Shown piece by piece: positions 24,696 to 33,649 of a stretch of DNA of 64,000 nt (its first letter is position 1; every line of letters begins with the position of its first letter). A program made the position numbers and the translations under genes. The notes under the pieces are model-generated. The model was not told the DNA's origin. It saw nothing but the letters and a program-made list of their open reading frames with translations, and did no database searches. The DNA lies in assembly GCA_020632655.1 (NCBI GenBank), contig JACKFD010000005.1:1-64000 (forward strand), given 5' to 3'. The DNA is from Spirochaetaceae bacterium (GTDB lineage Bacteria > Myxococcota_A > UBA9160 > UBA4427).

Positions 24696-25259
24696 TCAGG
24701 GCTGGTGATTCGAGAAGACCCGGGTCGACCCCTCGCCGAAGGCGAGCACGTCGAAGGCCTCGTGGCGGCTCTTGTCGGGATGCTCCATGCCCGGCGAGCC
24801 CATCGGCATGCCCGGCACCGCGAGCCCCGAGACCTTGGGCCGCTCCGCCAGCAGCTTGCGCACGTCGGAGGCCGGCACGTGTCCCTCGATCACGTAGCCG
24901 TCCACGAGCCCCGTATGGCACGAGGCGAGCTCCGCGGGCACGCCGTTCATCGCCTTCAGGGCGTCGAGCTTCGCGTTCGTCAGCTCCGTCGTCTCGACCG
25001 TGAAGCCGGCGGCGCGCAGATGGTCGACCCATTTCGTGCAGCAGCCGCAGGTCGGCGTCTTGTAGACCTGGATCGTGGCCGGAGGCGTGGCCGGAGGCGT
25101 GGCCGGAGGCGTGGCCGGAGGTGTGGCCGGAGACTCGGCGAGCGCGGCGGGCGCCGGGGCGAGCAGCGCGCCGACGGCGAGCAGCAGCGACGCCGCGCCG
25201 ACTCGGACGGAATTCGGGCGGCGGCGATCGGTCGACAGGGCTCGGGGCGTGGACGTCAC
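24696..25259 (-). CDS. DUF411 family exported metal-binding protein (CopG-like)
   Basis: DUF411 proteins are small periplasmic proteins linked to copper and silver resistance. This one has 187 residues from a GTG at 25259, chosen for the AGGAGG ribosome binding site upstream and for the signal peptide it gives (about 18-41). A Pro-Ala-Thr linker follows. The core begins VYKTPTCGCCTKWVDHLRAAGF (C71, C73, C74). C114-H115 lies in SCHTG, and a Met-rich segment PGMPMGSPGM is near the end. It may complement the CusAB-like pump at 5-9.5 kb but stands alone here, convergent with the kinase gene. Confidence 0.85.
   Translation of the reverse strand: MTSTPRALSTDRRRPNSVRVGAASLLLAVGALLAPAPAALAESPATPPATPPATPPATPPATIQVYKTPTCGCCTKWVDHLRAAGFTVETTELTNAKLDALKAMNGVPAELASCHTGLVDGYVIEGHVPASDVRKLLAERPKVSGLAVPGMPMGSPGMEHPDKSRHEAFDVLAFGEGSTRVFSNHQP
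25075..25131. repeat. 12-bp tandem repeat coding PPAT units
   Basis: Nearly five copies of GTGGCCGGAGGC lie head to tail; the fourth ends in T. They are in frame in the DUF411 gene and encode the repeat (PPAT)n between signal peptide and metal-binding core. Copy number probably varies between strains by slippage, changing only linker length. Confidence 0.85.
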
Positions 25260-25458
25260 GATCGGATCCTCCTCGGACGACCCCGGCGGATGCCGGATCG
25301 TCGGGTCCTCGGGCGGGCGGCGGCCGTTCCGGACGGCATGGACGCCGCTCAGGGACATCGGTTCCCAGGCGCCCGAGCCAAAGCCGCCGCAACGGACCCA
25401 CCGGGCGGCCGATCCGCCGAACGGTCACTCCGGCCACCCGCCACACCGGCGCGCGCGA

Positions 25459-25752
25459 TCAGCTCGCGAGCTTCACGACCTCGTCCGGGCCGAGCGCCTT
25501 GCCGTCCGGGAAGCGCTTGAAGTCGCGCCCCGCGAGCTGGTCCTTCGAGTACCGGACGGCGGCGCGGTTCGGGGTCCACTTGCCGAGCAGGGTCTTGGGA
25601 TAGGAGGTCAGCATCGCCTCCGTGACCTTCTTCAACACGCCCACCAGCACGACCGACCCGTCGTCGTCGCGGCGCGCCTGCTGGGCACCGAGCTCGGTGT
25701 TCGTCAGGGTCTTGAAGGTGAAGAGGGGCTCGGCATCGAACTCGTCGGACAT
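25459..25752 (-). CDS. hypothetical protein, 97 residues
   Basis: I do not recognise this small soluble protein. It is acidic at the start (SDEFDAEPLFTFKTL), has a basic middle (TSYPKTLLGKWTPNRAAVRYSKD) and no signal or membrane segment. Codon use matches the neighbours, and a GAGG element precedes the ATG. It lies 199 bases upstream of the DUF411 gene on the same strand and is divergent from the SRPBCC gene. Confidence 0.55.
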   Translation of the reverse strand: MSDEFDAEPLFTFKTLTNTELGAQQARRDDDGSVVLVGVLKKVTEAMLTSYPKTLLGKWTPNRAAVRYSKDQLAGRDFKRFPDGKALGPDEVVKLAS

Positions 25753-25924
25753 CGTGGGTGGCCTCGTCTCGAGGGGGCAGCCACGGTCGGCGCGCGGACG
25801 GCCCGCGGCAGGGCGGCTGCGAGGTTCGGGAGGCGAACCCTAACGCGCGGCCCGGACCGTCGCCATGCACGGCGCGCGGGCGGGGACGGGCCTTCGGCCC
25901 GGTGCGCGACGCTACGCTGGCGCG

Positions 25925-26404
25925 ATGGACGCCGCAGGCTTCGAGCTCAGCGTCGAGATCGCCATCGAGGCCGAGCCGCTTCGCGCCTTCCTCTGCGACC
26001 TGGAGCAGCACGTGGCGCTGCATCCGCTGATCGAGTCGATCGAGGAGATCGAGCCGAGCCCCGAGCTGCCCCGGGCCAGGCGCTACCGCGTCTGCGATCG
26101 CATCCCGGTCGGTCCCTTCGTGGCGAAGACCGTCTACGTCGCCGCGCTCGATCCCGTCGGGCCGCTCGAGGTGCATGGACACGCCTGGCAGCGGCCCGGC
26201 GTGCGGCTGCACACGGTCTATCGGCTCGAGCCGGTCGCGGGTGGCACGCGGCTCGTCGAGCGCGCGACGATCGAGGCGCCGTGGGGGCTGCGCGGCTTCG
26301 TGAAGCGGCAGGCGCGGGCGGCGCATGCCGAGAGCCTCGCGGGCATGAAGTGCCTGCTCGAGGCGCGCGCGGGCGCCGATCGGACTTCGGACGCCCCCGG
26401 CTGA
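25925..26404 (+). CDS. SRPBCC-fold protein
   Basis: This 159-residue protein has the START/Bet v1-like pattern. An initial strand (FELSVEIAIEAEPLRAFLCDLEQHVALHPLI) leads into strands around VEEIEP-like segments and RYRVCDRIPVGPFVAKTVYV. A long C-terminal helix follows (GLRGFVKRQARAAHAESLAGMKCLLEA). Such proteins hold hydrophobic ligands or act as cyclases/dehydratases. The ligand cannot be told from sequence. The ATG at 25925 is preferred over 25865 because the fold starts there. Confidence 0.7.
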   Translation: MDAAGFELSVEIAIEAEPLRAFLCDLEQHVALHPLIESIEEIEPSPELPRARRYRVCDRIPVGPFVAKTVYVAALDPVGPLEVHGHAWQRPGVRLHTVYRLEPVAGGTRLVERATIEAPWGLRGFVKRQARAAHAESLAGMKCLLEARAGADRTSDAPG

Positions 26405-26474
26405 CGGCGGGGCGCGATGTGCGCTCGCCGCTCGCCGCGCCGTCGCTCGCAGGGCGTCCCCGGAACGTCCCCGG

Positions 26475-27596
26475 CTATCGGTGCCCCGCTCGCCGCTCCG
26501 CCTCGGCGCGCAGCTCGGCCAGGGGCACGACCCGCGTGCTCGGGGCCGACGCCTCGGGCCCGTCGACCCATCGGAACGTCATCGCCCCCCCGCCGTACCC
26601 GCCCGCATCGAGCCAATTCGGCAGTCCCGGGTCGGCGTGGGCGATGACGATCCGGTAGCGGCCGTCGGGCTCGAGCACGACCTGGGCGTCGTTCAGGCTG
26701 ACGCGACGATGGCGATGGTCGAAGGCCTGGGCGAAGCGGTCGTCGAGCTGGAGCATCCAGTAGCGCGCCGCCGGCGGCTCGCCCTCGACGACGAGCGCCT
26801 GGTCGGGTGCGAGGGACCAGACGCCGCGCACGTACTGCACGGCCGTCGCGAAGCCCATCTCCGGATCGAGCGGCATCGGTCGCAGCTCGAAGCGGTTGGG
26901 CGTGTCGCGCATCGTCGCGAGCCACTCGCCGGCGGTCGAGAAGAATCGGTACTGGAAGCGCATTGCGTCGATGCGCCGGGCCATCTCCTTCTCGTCCGCG
27001 GGCGTGAAGCGCGCCGGGCCGTCGACGACCTCGATCTCGAGCGTGGGCGGTACGACGGTCGTGGGGTCGTGGGCGTAGGTGCGCACGGTGACACCGAAGG
27101 TCTCGGGCGTGAGCCGCAGCCAGCTCCCCGGCGCCTGTGCGTCCGCCGGGTCGGCGCTCGCCAGGAGCTCGAAGCGCCCGTCGGCGTCGAAGTGCATGTC
27201 GCGGTCGATCAGCGACGAGTCCGTCCGGTAGCCGCGCTGCGTGCGCGCGTAGACCTGGAAGGAGAAGAACGCGGCATCGCCACGCCGGCCGCGGATGCGG
27301 TAGGTGTAGTCGCTCGAGAGCGGCGCCTGGTAGTACTCCGCGTCGGGACTGTTGCCGCCGGTCTTGAAGAAGGGCGGGTCGATCACGGCGAAGTAGGGAT
27401 GGGCCGGGTCGGCGTTCTCGAGCGCCGTGTTCGCCGCGAGGATCGCCGCGCGCATCAGGCTTCGATGGGCCACGGCGCGCTCGACGTCGTTCATGGAGGC
27501 CAGGGCTGCATCGACGCGTTCGGTGGACGCACGCAGGTCGTCGAGGAAGCGATGCCAGGCCTGGCTGGCCGGCGAGAGGGCGGCGGGGTCCGGCAT
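26475..27596 (-). CDS. DUF1214 domain protein
   Basis: This is a 373-residue soluble protein. The C-terminal part carries the DUF1214 pattern: VQYVRGVWSLAPDQALVVEGEPPAARYW, then DPGLPNWLDAGGYGGGAMTFRW. The N-terminal third is helical (FLDDLRASTERVDAALASMNDVERA). The ATG at 27596 has GGAGG upstream and is chosen over a longer frame to 27779 that is only Arg-rich. Its function is unknown. DUF1214 proteins often occur near steroid or lipid metabolism genes, but nothing adjacent proves that here. Confidence 0.75.
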   Translation of the reverse strand: MPDPAALSPASQAWHRFLDDLRASTERVDAALASMNDVERAVAHRSLMRAAILAANTALENADPAHPYFAVIDPPFFKTGGNSPDAEYYQAPLSSDYTYRIRGRRGDAAFFSFQVYARTQRGYRTDSSLIDRDMHFDADGRFELLASADPADAQAPGSWLRLTPETFGVTVRTYAHDPTTVVPPTLEIEVVDGPARFTPADEKEMARRIDAMRFQYRFFSTAGEWLATMRDTPNRFELRPMPLDPEMGFATAVQYVRGVWSLAPDQALVVEGEPPAARYWMLQLDDRFAQAFDHRHRRVSLNDAQVVLEPDGRYRIVIAHADPGLPNWLDAGGYGGGAMTFRWVDGPEASAPSTRVVPLAELRAEAERRAGHR

Positions 27597-28016
27597 GCCG
27601 GGAGACCTCCGTGATCGGCCTGCTCCGGCCGGGCAAGTCCCATCGTATCGCGCTCGTCTGCCATTGTGGGCCGTGCCAGGCATCCCGGTCGCGTGCCGTC
27701 CCGGCGCAAGCTTCTCTCGGCGCGCGGTGGGACCGCTGGTTGCCTCGAAGGACGTGCCGCGGCGCGCCTCGCGTTTCATGTCGCCGGGACGACCCAGGCC
27801 CGGGCCGCTCGGGACGGCGTTGCTTCGCGGACGGACACGCCCCGACGGTTGTCCAGAGGTGGCGGCCGTGCTCGGCCGGCAGGTTTCGGCTCACGCGTCG
27901 GCCGTGCAGGGCGGTCGTCGTTTCATCCCGGCCGAGCTGTGGACGAAGAGCTGGCTCCGCGGGTCCGACCGGGGCGCCTGGCACGTCAGACACGGGCGAT
28001 CGGGCCGCAGCCGGAC
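27597..28016. other. 420-base gap without a supportable gene
   Basis: This lies between the PEP-CTERM gene stop and the DUF1214 gene start, both on the minus strand. Frames here are only shadow ORFs rich in Arg, Gly and Pro. The promoter of the DUF1214 gene should be inside. I see no clear terminator or RNA gene. Confidence 0.5.
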
Positions 28017-28763
28017 CTACCGCTTCGAGCCGCCGAGGGCGAGTCCGCCGAGGCCGAGCAGCATGAGCAGCGCCGTCGACGGCTCCGGCACGATCGGCAG
28101 CGTCCCGGAGAGCTTCGCGGCCTGCTTGTTGCGCGTGAACTCCCACTTCTCGGGATCGCTGTCGAGGCCGACGACGTGCGAGATGCGCACGCCGAAGGTC
28201 GTGCTCGCGAGCAGGTCGAGAGTCAGATCGACCTGGTCGTGGGAGAGTACGAAGCTGACGCTCTGGTAGTCGTCGCCGACGAAGCCCATCTGGCCGATCT
28301 CGATGCCGAGATCGCAGGGGCAGGGCGACTCCTCGCTCAGGCCCATCGTCGTGTCGTAGGGACCGAGGTCGTAGATCGAGTTCGCGCCGAAGATCGATTG
28401 ACTGACGGCAGCGCCGGTCACGGAGAGACCCGAGAGCAGGTCCTCGTCGTTCACGTGGAGATAGAGCGCGCGCAGGTCCCCGAAATTCGTCGCGTGCTCG
28501 ACGGCGAGGGTGAGGACGAGGTTGCCGGGATCGGCCGCGTCGTCCACGGTCAGCCGCACGGCGACGTCGACGCCGCCCGCGATGAAGGGCGTCGCGAGAG
28601 CGGAGATCGTGGTCGCGCTCGCGAGGGCCGGCGCGAGGAGCGCGATCGCCAGCGCCGCGAGGCACGCAGCGAGGCGAGCGCTGCGGCGCGGCCGGGCGGG
28701 TCCGGCGCAGGCATCGGTCGGGAGAAGGGAGAGGCAGTCAGGCGTCGGCATCGGTCCGGTCAC
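28017..28763 (-). CDS. PEP-CTERM sorting-domain exported protein
   Basis: This is a 248-residue exported protein (an ATG four codons in is an equal start). A signal peptide covers about 28-50 (ARLAACLAALAIALLAPALASA). A beta-rich body is followed by the sorting signal VPEPSTALLMLLGLGGLALGGSKR: a PEP motif, a hydrophobic helix and a basic end. Exosortase (XrtA-type) recognises this signal, usually in bacteria that make exopolysaccharide. No exosortase gene lies in the window. The body (for example CPCDLGIEIGQMGFVGDD) is not a family I recognise. Confidence 0.82.
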   Translation of the reverse strand: MTGPMPTPDCLSLLPTDACAGPARPRRSARLAACLAALAIALLAPALASATTISALATPFIAGGVDVAVRLTVDDAADPGNLVLTLAVEHATNFGDLRALYLHVNDEDLLSGLSVTGAAVSQSIFGANSIYDLGPYDTTMGLSEESPCPCDLGIEIGQMGFVGDDYQSVSFVLSHDQVDLTLDLLASTTFGVRISHVVGLDSDPEKWEFTRNKQAAKLSGTLPIVPEPSTALLMLLGLGGLALGGSKR

Positions 28764-29027
28764 TCCACCGCTGCAAATCAGCTTCGTCAGCGCATCCAGG
28801 CACCGCGCTCGGCCGGAAGGCCGGCCGCCGCGGTCGGGAAGGAGTGGCGTCGGGTGCGCAGAAAGCGCAGGAAATCGCGGTGGAAGCGACGATGTGTCGT
28901 CGTTTTCGTGGATCGCGTCGGGGAGTGGCCGGGTCGGATCCGTTCGGCGAGAGCCCTGGCCCCGAGGGGCTCCACTTGTTCGGGTGGGTGACCGGGATCG
29001 CCGCGGCGTCCAGTTGATGGGCTACCG

Positions 29028-29043
29028 TCCCATTTTTATGGGA
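29028..29043 (+). promoter_or_regulatory. hairpin covering the ribosome binding site of the DUF4382 gene
   Basis: TCCCAT and ATGGGA pair perfectly around a TTTT loop. The 3' arm overlaps GGGAGA, the ribosome binding site for the ATG at 29052. If transcribed, the 6-bp stem would hide part of the site, as in small RNA thermometers or translational switches. It could also be a DNA operator. Confidence 0.4.
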
Positions 29044-29051
29044 GACGAACC

Positions 29052-30275
29052 ATGAGCCCGCTCCAGCCCGCCCCGCGCCCCACGCCGGGGCGTCTCCACC
29101 CCGCTCGAATCCTGCTCGCCGCCGTGCTCGCGTCCGCGATCGCCCTCGCATGCGCCGACTCGGGCGATGGCGGGGGAAGCCCGGCCGCGCCGGCGACCGG
29201 ACGCGTCGCGGTGGTCCTGACGGATGCGCCGGTCCACGACTTCGTGCAGGCGCTCGTGACCGTCTCGCGCATCGAGCTGCTGCCCGCGACGGGCGGCGGT
29301 CGCGGCGATCAGGGCCCCGGCCGGCAGACCCTCTTCGAAGGCCTCGAAACCTTCGACCTGCTTGCCCTCGAGCACGTCTCGGAGCCCTTCGCGATCGCCG
29401 AGGACGTCCCGGTCGGCACCTACACGGGACTGCGTCTGCGGGTCGAGGACATCGAGCTCGTGCGGCTGAACGACGACGGGTCGACGTCGAGCGTCTTCCC
29501 CCGCCTTCCCTCCGGCCGCATCGACCTGAATCCGCGCGGCGGCTTCGAGGTCCTGCCCGGGGCCACACTCGCCCTCCGACTCGACATCGACGCCCGGCGC
29601 TCGATCCAGGTCGTCCAGACCGGAAACGGGCGCACGATCTTCCGCCCGGTCGTCTTCGTCGAGGTCCTGGACGCCACGGACCCGGGCCGACTGATCACGG
29701 TCGAGGGCCGGGTCGACGCGATCGATACGAGCGTCGAGCCCGCCCACCTGCGCCTCTGCGAGGTCGCGATCGCCTTCCGGGATCGGCGCGAGCGGCGCGA
29801 CGAGTCCTGCCTCGGGGTCTTCGTGGACGGTGAGACCGCGATCTTCGCCGACTCGGGTCGGCCCGCGGACCTGGACGGGATCGACCTCGGCGAGACCGTC
29901 GCGGTCTTCGGCCGCTTCGTGCACGACGACGATCGCCGTTTCGCGCTCGAGGCCGAGGTCGTCGAGCTGGGCGGATCGGCTGCATTCCTCGCCTTGACGG
30001 GCACGATCTCCGGCGCCTTCGACGAGGCGAGCGGCACGATCGTCGTGCAGCTCGACCCGGGTCAGGGCTTCGTCGAAGGCACGTCGGTCGAGGTCCTGCT
30101 CGTCCCGGAGACGGGGCTCTTCGATTCCCTGGGCGAGCGTGTCGCGCTCGGCGATCTCGGCGTGGGGGCGGTCGTCGAGCTCGACGGGGTCGTCGAGCTC
30201 TCGGGTACGCTCCCCGACCTCGTGCGGGCGGCGATCGTCTTCGTGCGCAGCCCGACCCCGCCCGGCGACCTCTAG
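29052..30275 (+). CDS. DUF4382 domain lipoprotein
   Basis: This 407-residue protein has a lipoprotein signal ending ASAIALAC (lipidated C34). A DUF4382-type domain covers about 48-200 (GRVAVVLTDAPVHDFVQALVTVSRIEL, then VPVGTYTGLRLRVEDIELV). The second half has repeated small beta barrels of the DUF5666/OB kind (ITVEGRVDAIDTSVEP, ETVAVFGRFVHDDDRRFALEAEVVEL). It probably sits on the outer membrane as a surface or periplasmic binding protein. Its function is unknown. The hairpin over its ribosome binding site suggests translational control. Confidence 0.78.
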   Translation: MSPLQPAPRPTPGRLHPARILLAAVLASAIALACADSGDGGGSPAAPATGRVAVVLTDAPVHDFVQALVTVSRIELLPATGGGRGDQGPGRQTLFEGLETFDLLALEHVSEPFAIAEDVPVGTYTGLRLRVEDIELVRLNDDGSTSSVFPRLPSGRIDLNPRGGFEVLPGATLALRLDIDARRSIQVVQTGNGRTIFRPVVFVEVLDATDPGRLITVEGRVDAIDTSVEPAHLRLCEVAIAFRDRRERRDESCLGVFVDGETAIFADSGRPADLDGIDLGETVAVFGRFVHDDDRRFALEAEVVELGGSAAFLALTGTISGAFDEASGTIVVQLDPGQGFVEGTSVEVLLVPETGLFDSLGERVALGDLGVGAVVELDGVVELSGTLPDLVRAAIVFVRSPTPPGDL

Positions 30276-30460
30276 GCCTTCGCGCGGCGCGCGCGGTCCT
30301 TCCGACCCTCCGCGCGAGGGACTCCTCGGCGGGAGGCGGGCCGGGTATCGTTGGCGGCCTTGTCGCGGCGTCCGGCCCGGGTCGGACGTCGGCGTCCGAC
30401 GACGGCCTCGCCGCTGGGTGCGAGCGTCGCGTGCGGGGACCCGGAAGGAGTGGGAGCGAG

Positions 30461-31210
30461 ATGCGGAGATTCGAAGGCAAGGTGGCGATCGTGACGGGGG
30501 CGGCGGGCGGCATCGGTCGCGCGACGGCCATCCGTCTGGCACGCGAGGGCGCTTCGCTCCATCTCTGCGACGTCGCCGCGGAGCCGCTCGAGGAGACCGC
30601 GAAGCTCTGCGAGGCCGAAGGGGCCAGCGTCGCCTTCTCGACCTGCGACGTGACGGACGAGGCGGACGTGCGCGCGAACGTCGCGGCCTGCGTCGAGCGC
30701 TTCGGCCGACTCGACACGCTCTGCAACATCGCGGGCATCCTGCTGCTCGACCACTTCGAGAACATCTCCGTCGATCGCTTCCGGCGCGTGATCGAGGTCA
30801 ACCTCGTCGGCACCTTCGCCTTCTGCCAGGCCGCGCTGCCCCATCTGCTCGCGTCGAAGGGCAGCATCGTCAACACGTCCTCGACCTCGGCGCTCGCCGG
30901 CATGCCCTACGGCGCGGCCTACGGGACGAGCAAGGGCGGCGTGAGTGCGCTGACCCGGACGCTGGCGGTCGAGTTCGGCAAGAAGGGGATGCGCTGCAAC
31001 GCGGTGAATCCCGGGTCGATCAAGACGGCGATGATGGGACCGGGGACCGTGCCCGACGACGCCGACATGCAGCTCGTGGCGCGGGCGATGCCGATCGGAC
31101 CGCCGCGTGGGCCGGAGGTGGTCGCCGCGGCGATCGCCATGCTCGCGAGCGAGGACGGGATCCACATCAACGGCGAGGAAATCCGCGTCGACGGGGGCAC
31201 CCTCGCCTAG
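30461..31210 (+). CDS. short-chain dehydrogenase/reductase (classical SDR)
   Basis: This is a 249-residue NAD(P)-dependent oxidoreductase. The cofactor motif TGAAGGIG (12-19), the CNIAG variant of NNAG (88-92) and the catalytic S-Y-K (S141, Y154, K158 in AAYGTSKGG) are present. The ATG at 30461 follows AAGGAG; a GTG ten codons upstream is less likely. Its last four bases overlap the end of the convergent MMPL gene. The substrate is not predictable, though an alcohol or hydroxy-lipid is likely in this context. Confidence 0.85.
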   Translation: MRRFEGKVAIVTGAAGGIGRATAIRLAREGASLHLCDVAAEPLEETAKLCEAEGASVAFSTCDVTDEADVRANVAACVERFGRLDTLCNIAGILLLDHFENISVDRFRRVIEVNLVGTFAFCQAALPHLLASKGSIVNTSSTSALAGMPYGAAYGTSKGGVSALTRTLAVEFGKKGMRCNAVNPGSIKTAMMGPGTVPDDADMQLVARAMPIGPPRGPEVVAAAIAMLASEDGIHINGEEIRVDGGTLA

Positions 31211-33633
31211 CGCGTCGCCAGGGGCAGGCGTGCCTGGCGCGACGACGCGCCTCGCCGCAGGCTCAGCGCGAAGACCGGCGGCAGGAGCAGGACGTCCGCG
31301 ACGAGGGCGAGGGCGATCGAGAGCGAGGTCAGCAATCCGAATGCGGCGAGGTTCGCCATCGGACTGAAGGCGTAGGTCACGAAGCCCAGGCAGAGGACGA
31401 TCGAGCTCGTGACGATCGCGCTGCCCGTCGCCTCGAAGCCCTCGGTCACCGCCTTCTCGAGATCGCCGTGCCGCTCCCAACCGCGCCGGAAGGCGTGGGA
31501 GAGATGGACCGTGTCGTCGACGGCCAGACCGATCGCGATGCTCCCGATCAGCATCGTGAACAGGTCGAGGTCGATCCCGACGAGGCCCATCACGCCCAGC
31601 GTGATCGCGATCGGGAGCAGGTTCGGGATCATGCTGAGCAGGCCCCCTTGCAGGCTCCTGAGGAACGCGACCATCATCAGCGCGATCAGCAGGAGCGCCG
31701 TCGCGTAGCTCGTGCGGAAGCCGTGCGAGATGGCCTCGACCGCCTCGGCGAATAGGACCAGCAGGCCCGTCGTCGAGACTTCGTACCCGGCCGGCAGCGT
31801 CTCGCGCAGGAGCGACTCGATCCCGGGGACGAGCTCGAGGTAGTGCTGGGACGGCACCCAGGGCGCGCGCAGCGTGATCCGCGTACTCGAGTAGTCGGTC
31901 GTCGCGACGCGCTCGAGATCGTCGGCGCCGGTCGACTCGAAGAGGAGCAGCTCCTGCGCGATCAGGGCGCTCTCGTCGGGGAGCGCCGGCTCGCCCGCTG
32001 CAGGACTCGCGAGCGCGTCGTGGATCTCGCGCAGGACGTCGGCGAGGGAGACGACGTGGTTGATGCGCGCCCCGTCGCGGGGCGGGATCGCGGACGCGGC
32101 GGCACCGAGCCCGTCGAGGGCGGCGATCAGCTCGGGCGAACGCACGTCGTGTCCGGCCGGGGCCTCGACGACGACCTCCATGCTCACGGAGCCCGACAGG
32201 CGCTCGTCGAGCACCCGGGTCGCCGTCCGGATCGGATCGCCTTCCGGGAAGTAGGCGAGGGCGTCGTTCGCCGCGTCGATCCGCAGCAGCGCCAGGACCG
32301 AGAGGGCGAAGACGAGGCCCGCGAGGCCCAGGGCCCGTCCGGGTGCCCGCAGTACGACCTGCCCGACGCGGGCCAGCCGGATGCCGAGCTGCGTACCGAG
32401 CGATCGACTCGCGCCGCGTGCGGGCCGGATCGGCAGCAGCACGAGTGCGGCGGGCAGCAGGCCGACGACGGCGAAGAGGGTCATGGCGACGCCGATCGGT
32501 GCGATCACGCCGAGCAGGGCGACGGGCGCCAGATCGTGGGCCATCGCGAAGGAGCCCAGTCCCGCGGCCGTCGTCGCGCTGGTCGCGACGAGCGCCGGTC
32601 CCGCGTGGCCGAGCGCCGACGCGACCGCCTGGCGTCTCGATGCGCCGGCGTCGAGGTGCTGGTAGAAGAGCACGAGGAGATGGATTGCGGCGCTGGCGCC
32701 GATCGCCAGCAGGAAGGCCGGCAGGATCTGGATCGTAACGTTCAGCTTCACGCCGAGTCGGCCCGCCGCGCCGAGGGTGGCGGCGATCGAGAGCAGTACG
32801 ATCGCGAGCGGAAGGACGACCGCGGAAGGTCTGCGGAAGAGCGCCGCGAGGGCGAGGGCGATCGTAGCGAGGGCGATCGCCGCGAAGCGGAGCGTGTCGC
32901 GGGCGAAGGCCGCGGCGAGCCGCGCGTTCACGACGGGATTGCCCGCCAGATGCCAGGCGTGATCGGGCCAGGCCTCGGCGGCGAGCGCGCGCACGCGTTC
33001 GACCACGCGTCCGGACTCGGTCGCCGACAGCGGCGGGGGATCGCCGCCCCCGGCGTCCGCGGCCCCCGTCCAATCGAAGGCGTCGAGCCGCACCGCGACG
33101 GCCGTCAGTCCGCGGTCGCGCGCGAAGACGTGGCCCGGATGCGTCGACGTCGCGCTCAGGCGTCGGAAGATCGTCTCGGCGCCCGCACGATCCACCGGCA
33201 GCTCGTCGCGCACCTCGCCCGCCCGCAGCACGTCGTCGCCCCCGTCGAGGAGGCGCGCGCTCGCCAGGCTGCGGACCTCGTCGAGATGGGGAAGATCGGC
33301 CTCGAGGGCCTCATGGAACGAATTCAGGCGATCGAGGAAGGCCGGGTCGAAGACGTCCTCGGCCTCGATCAGCACGAAGATCGCCGTGTCGAGACCGAAG
33401 GCCTGCTTGAAGGATTCGTAGCGGAGGCGGGCGGGATGGTCGGACGCGAGGAAACGCTCGGCGTGGGTCTCGAACTCGATCGCTCCCACGCCGCTTGCGA
33501 GCGCGAGCAAGGCGGCGAGACCGGTGGAGAGGACGAGCGCCGCATGCGCCGCCAGCCAATCGGCCCAGCGGACGAAGGGGTCGCAACACCAGGCGCTGGG
33601 GGGCTGCGTGCCGGGATGCGGGATGTCGACCAC
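31207..33633 (-). CDS. MMPL/HAE3-type RND exporter
   Basis: This 808-residue protein has two copies of one transmembrane helix, a periplasmic loop and a five-helix bundle. That is the single-chain, dimerising architecture of the hydrophobe exporters related to MmpL and HpnN. Key parts are the helix at about 27-50 and the SSD-like bundle NVTIQILPAFLLAIGASAAIHLL. Near the C-terminus, LFTMLIGSIAIGLAVDDTVHLSHAF carries the paired aspartates that relay protons. It starts 16 bases after the sulfotransferase stop on the same strand, so both are probably one operon exporting a lipid-like product. Confidence 0.85.
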   Translation of the reverse strand: MVDIPHPGTQPPSAWCCDPFVRWADWLAAHAALVLSTGLAALLALASGVGAIEFETHAERFLASDHPARLRYESFKQAFGLDTAIFVLIEAEDVFDPAFLDRLNSFHEALEADLPHLDEVRSLASARLLDGGDDVLRAGEVRDELPVDRAGAETIFRRLSATSTHPGHVFARDRGLTAVAVRLDAFDWTGAADAGGGDPPPLSATESGRVVERVRALAAEAWPDHAWHLAGNPVVNARLAAAFARDTLRFAAIALATIALALAALFRRPSAVVLPLAIVLLSIAATLGAAGRLGVKLNVTIQILPAFLLAIGASAAIHLLVLFYQHLDAGASRRQAVASALGHAGPALVATSATTAAGLGSFAMAHDLAPVALLGVIAPIGVAMTLFAVVGLLPAALVLLPIRPARGASRSLGTQLGIRLARVGQVVLRAPGRALGLAGLVFALSVLALLRIDAANDALAYFPEGDPIRTATRVLDERLSGSVSMEVVVEAPAGHDVRSPELIAALDGLGAAASAIPPRDGARINHVVSLADVLREIHDALASPAAGEPALPDESALIAQELLLFESTGADDLERVATTDYSSTRITLRAPWVPSQHYLELVPGIESLLRETLPAGYEVSTTGLLVLFAEAVEAISHGFRTSYATALLLIALMMVAFLRSLQGGLLSMIPNLLPIAITLGVMGLVGIDLDLFTMLIGSIAIGLAVDDTVHLSHAFRRGWERHGDLEKAVTEGFEATGSAIVTSSIVLCLGFVTYAFSPMANLAAFGLLTSLSIALALVADVLLLPPVFALSLRRGASSRQARLPLATR

Positions 33634-33649
33634 CGCGAGCCCCCCGATC

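Noticed and set aside
25075..25131. CRISPR-like short repeats
   Set aside because: Direct 12-bp tandem units without spacers, in frame inside the DUF411 gene.
30272..33073. 933-residue minus-strand ORF overlapping SDR and MMPL genes
   Set aside because: Different frame from the MMPL gene, no membrane pattern, Arg-rich shadow.
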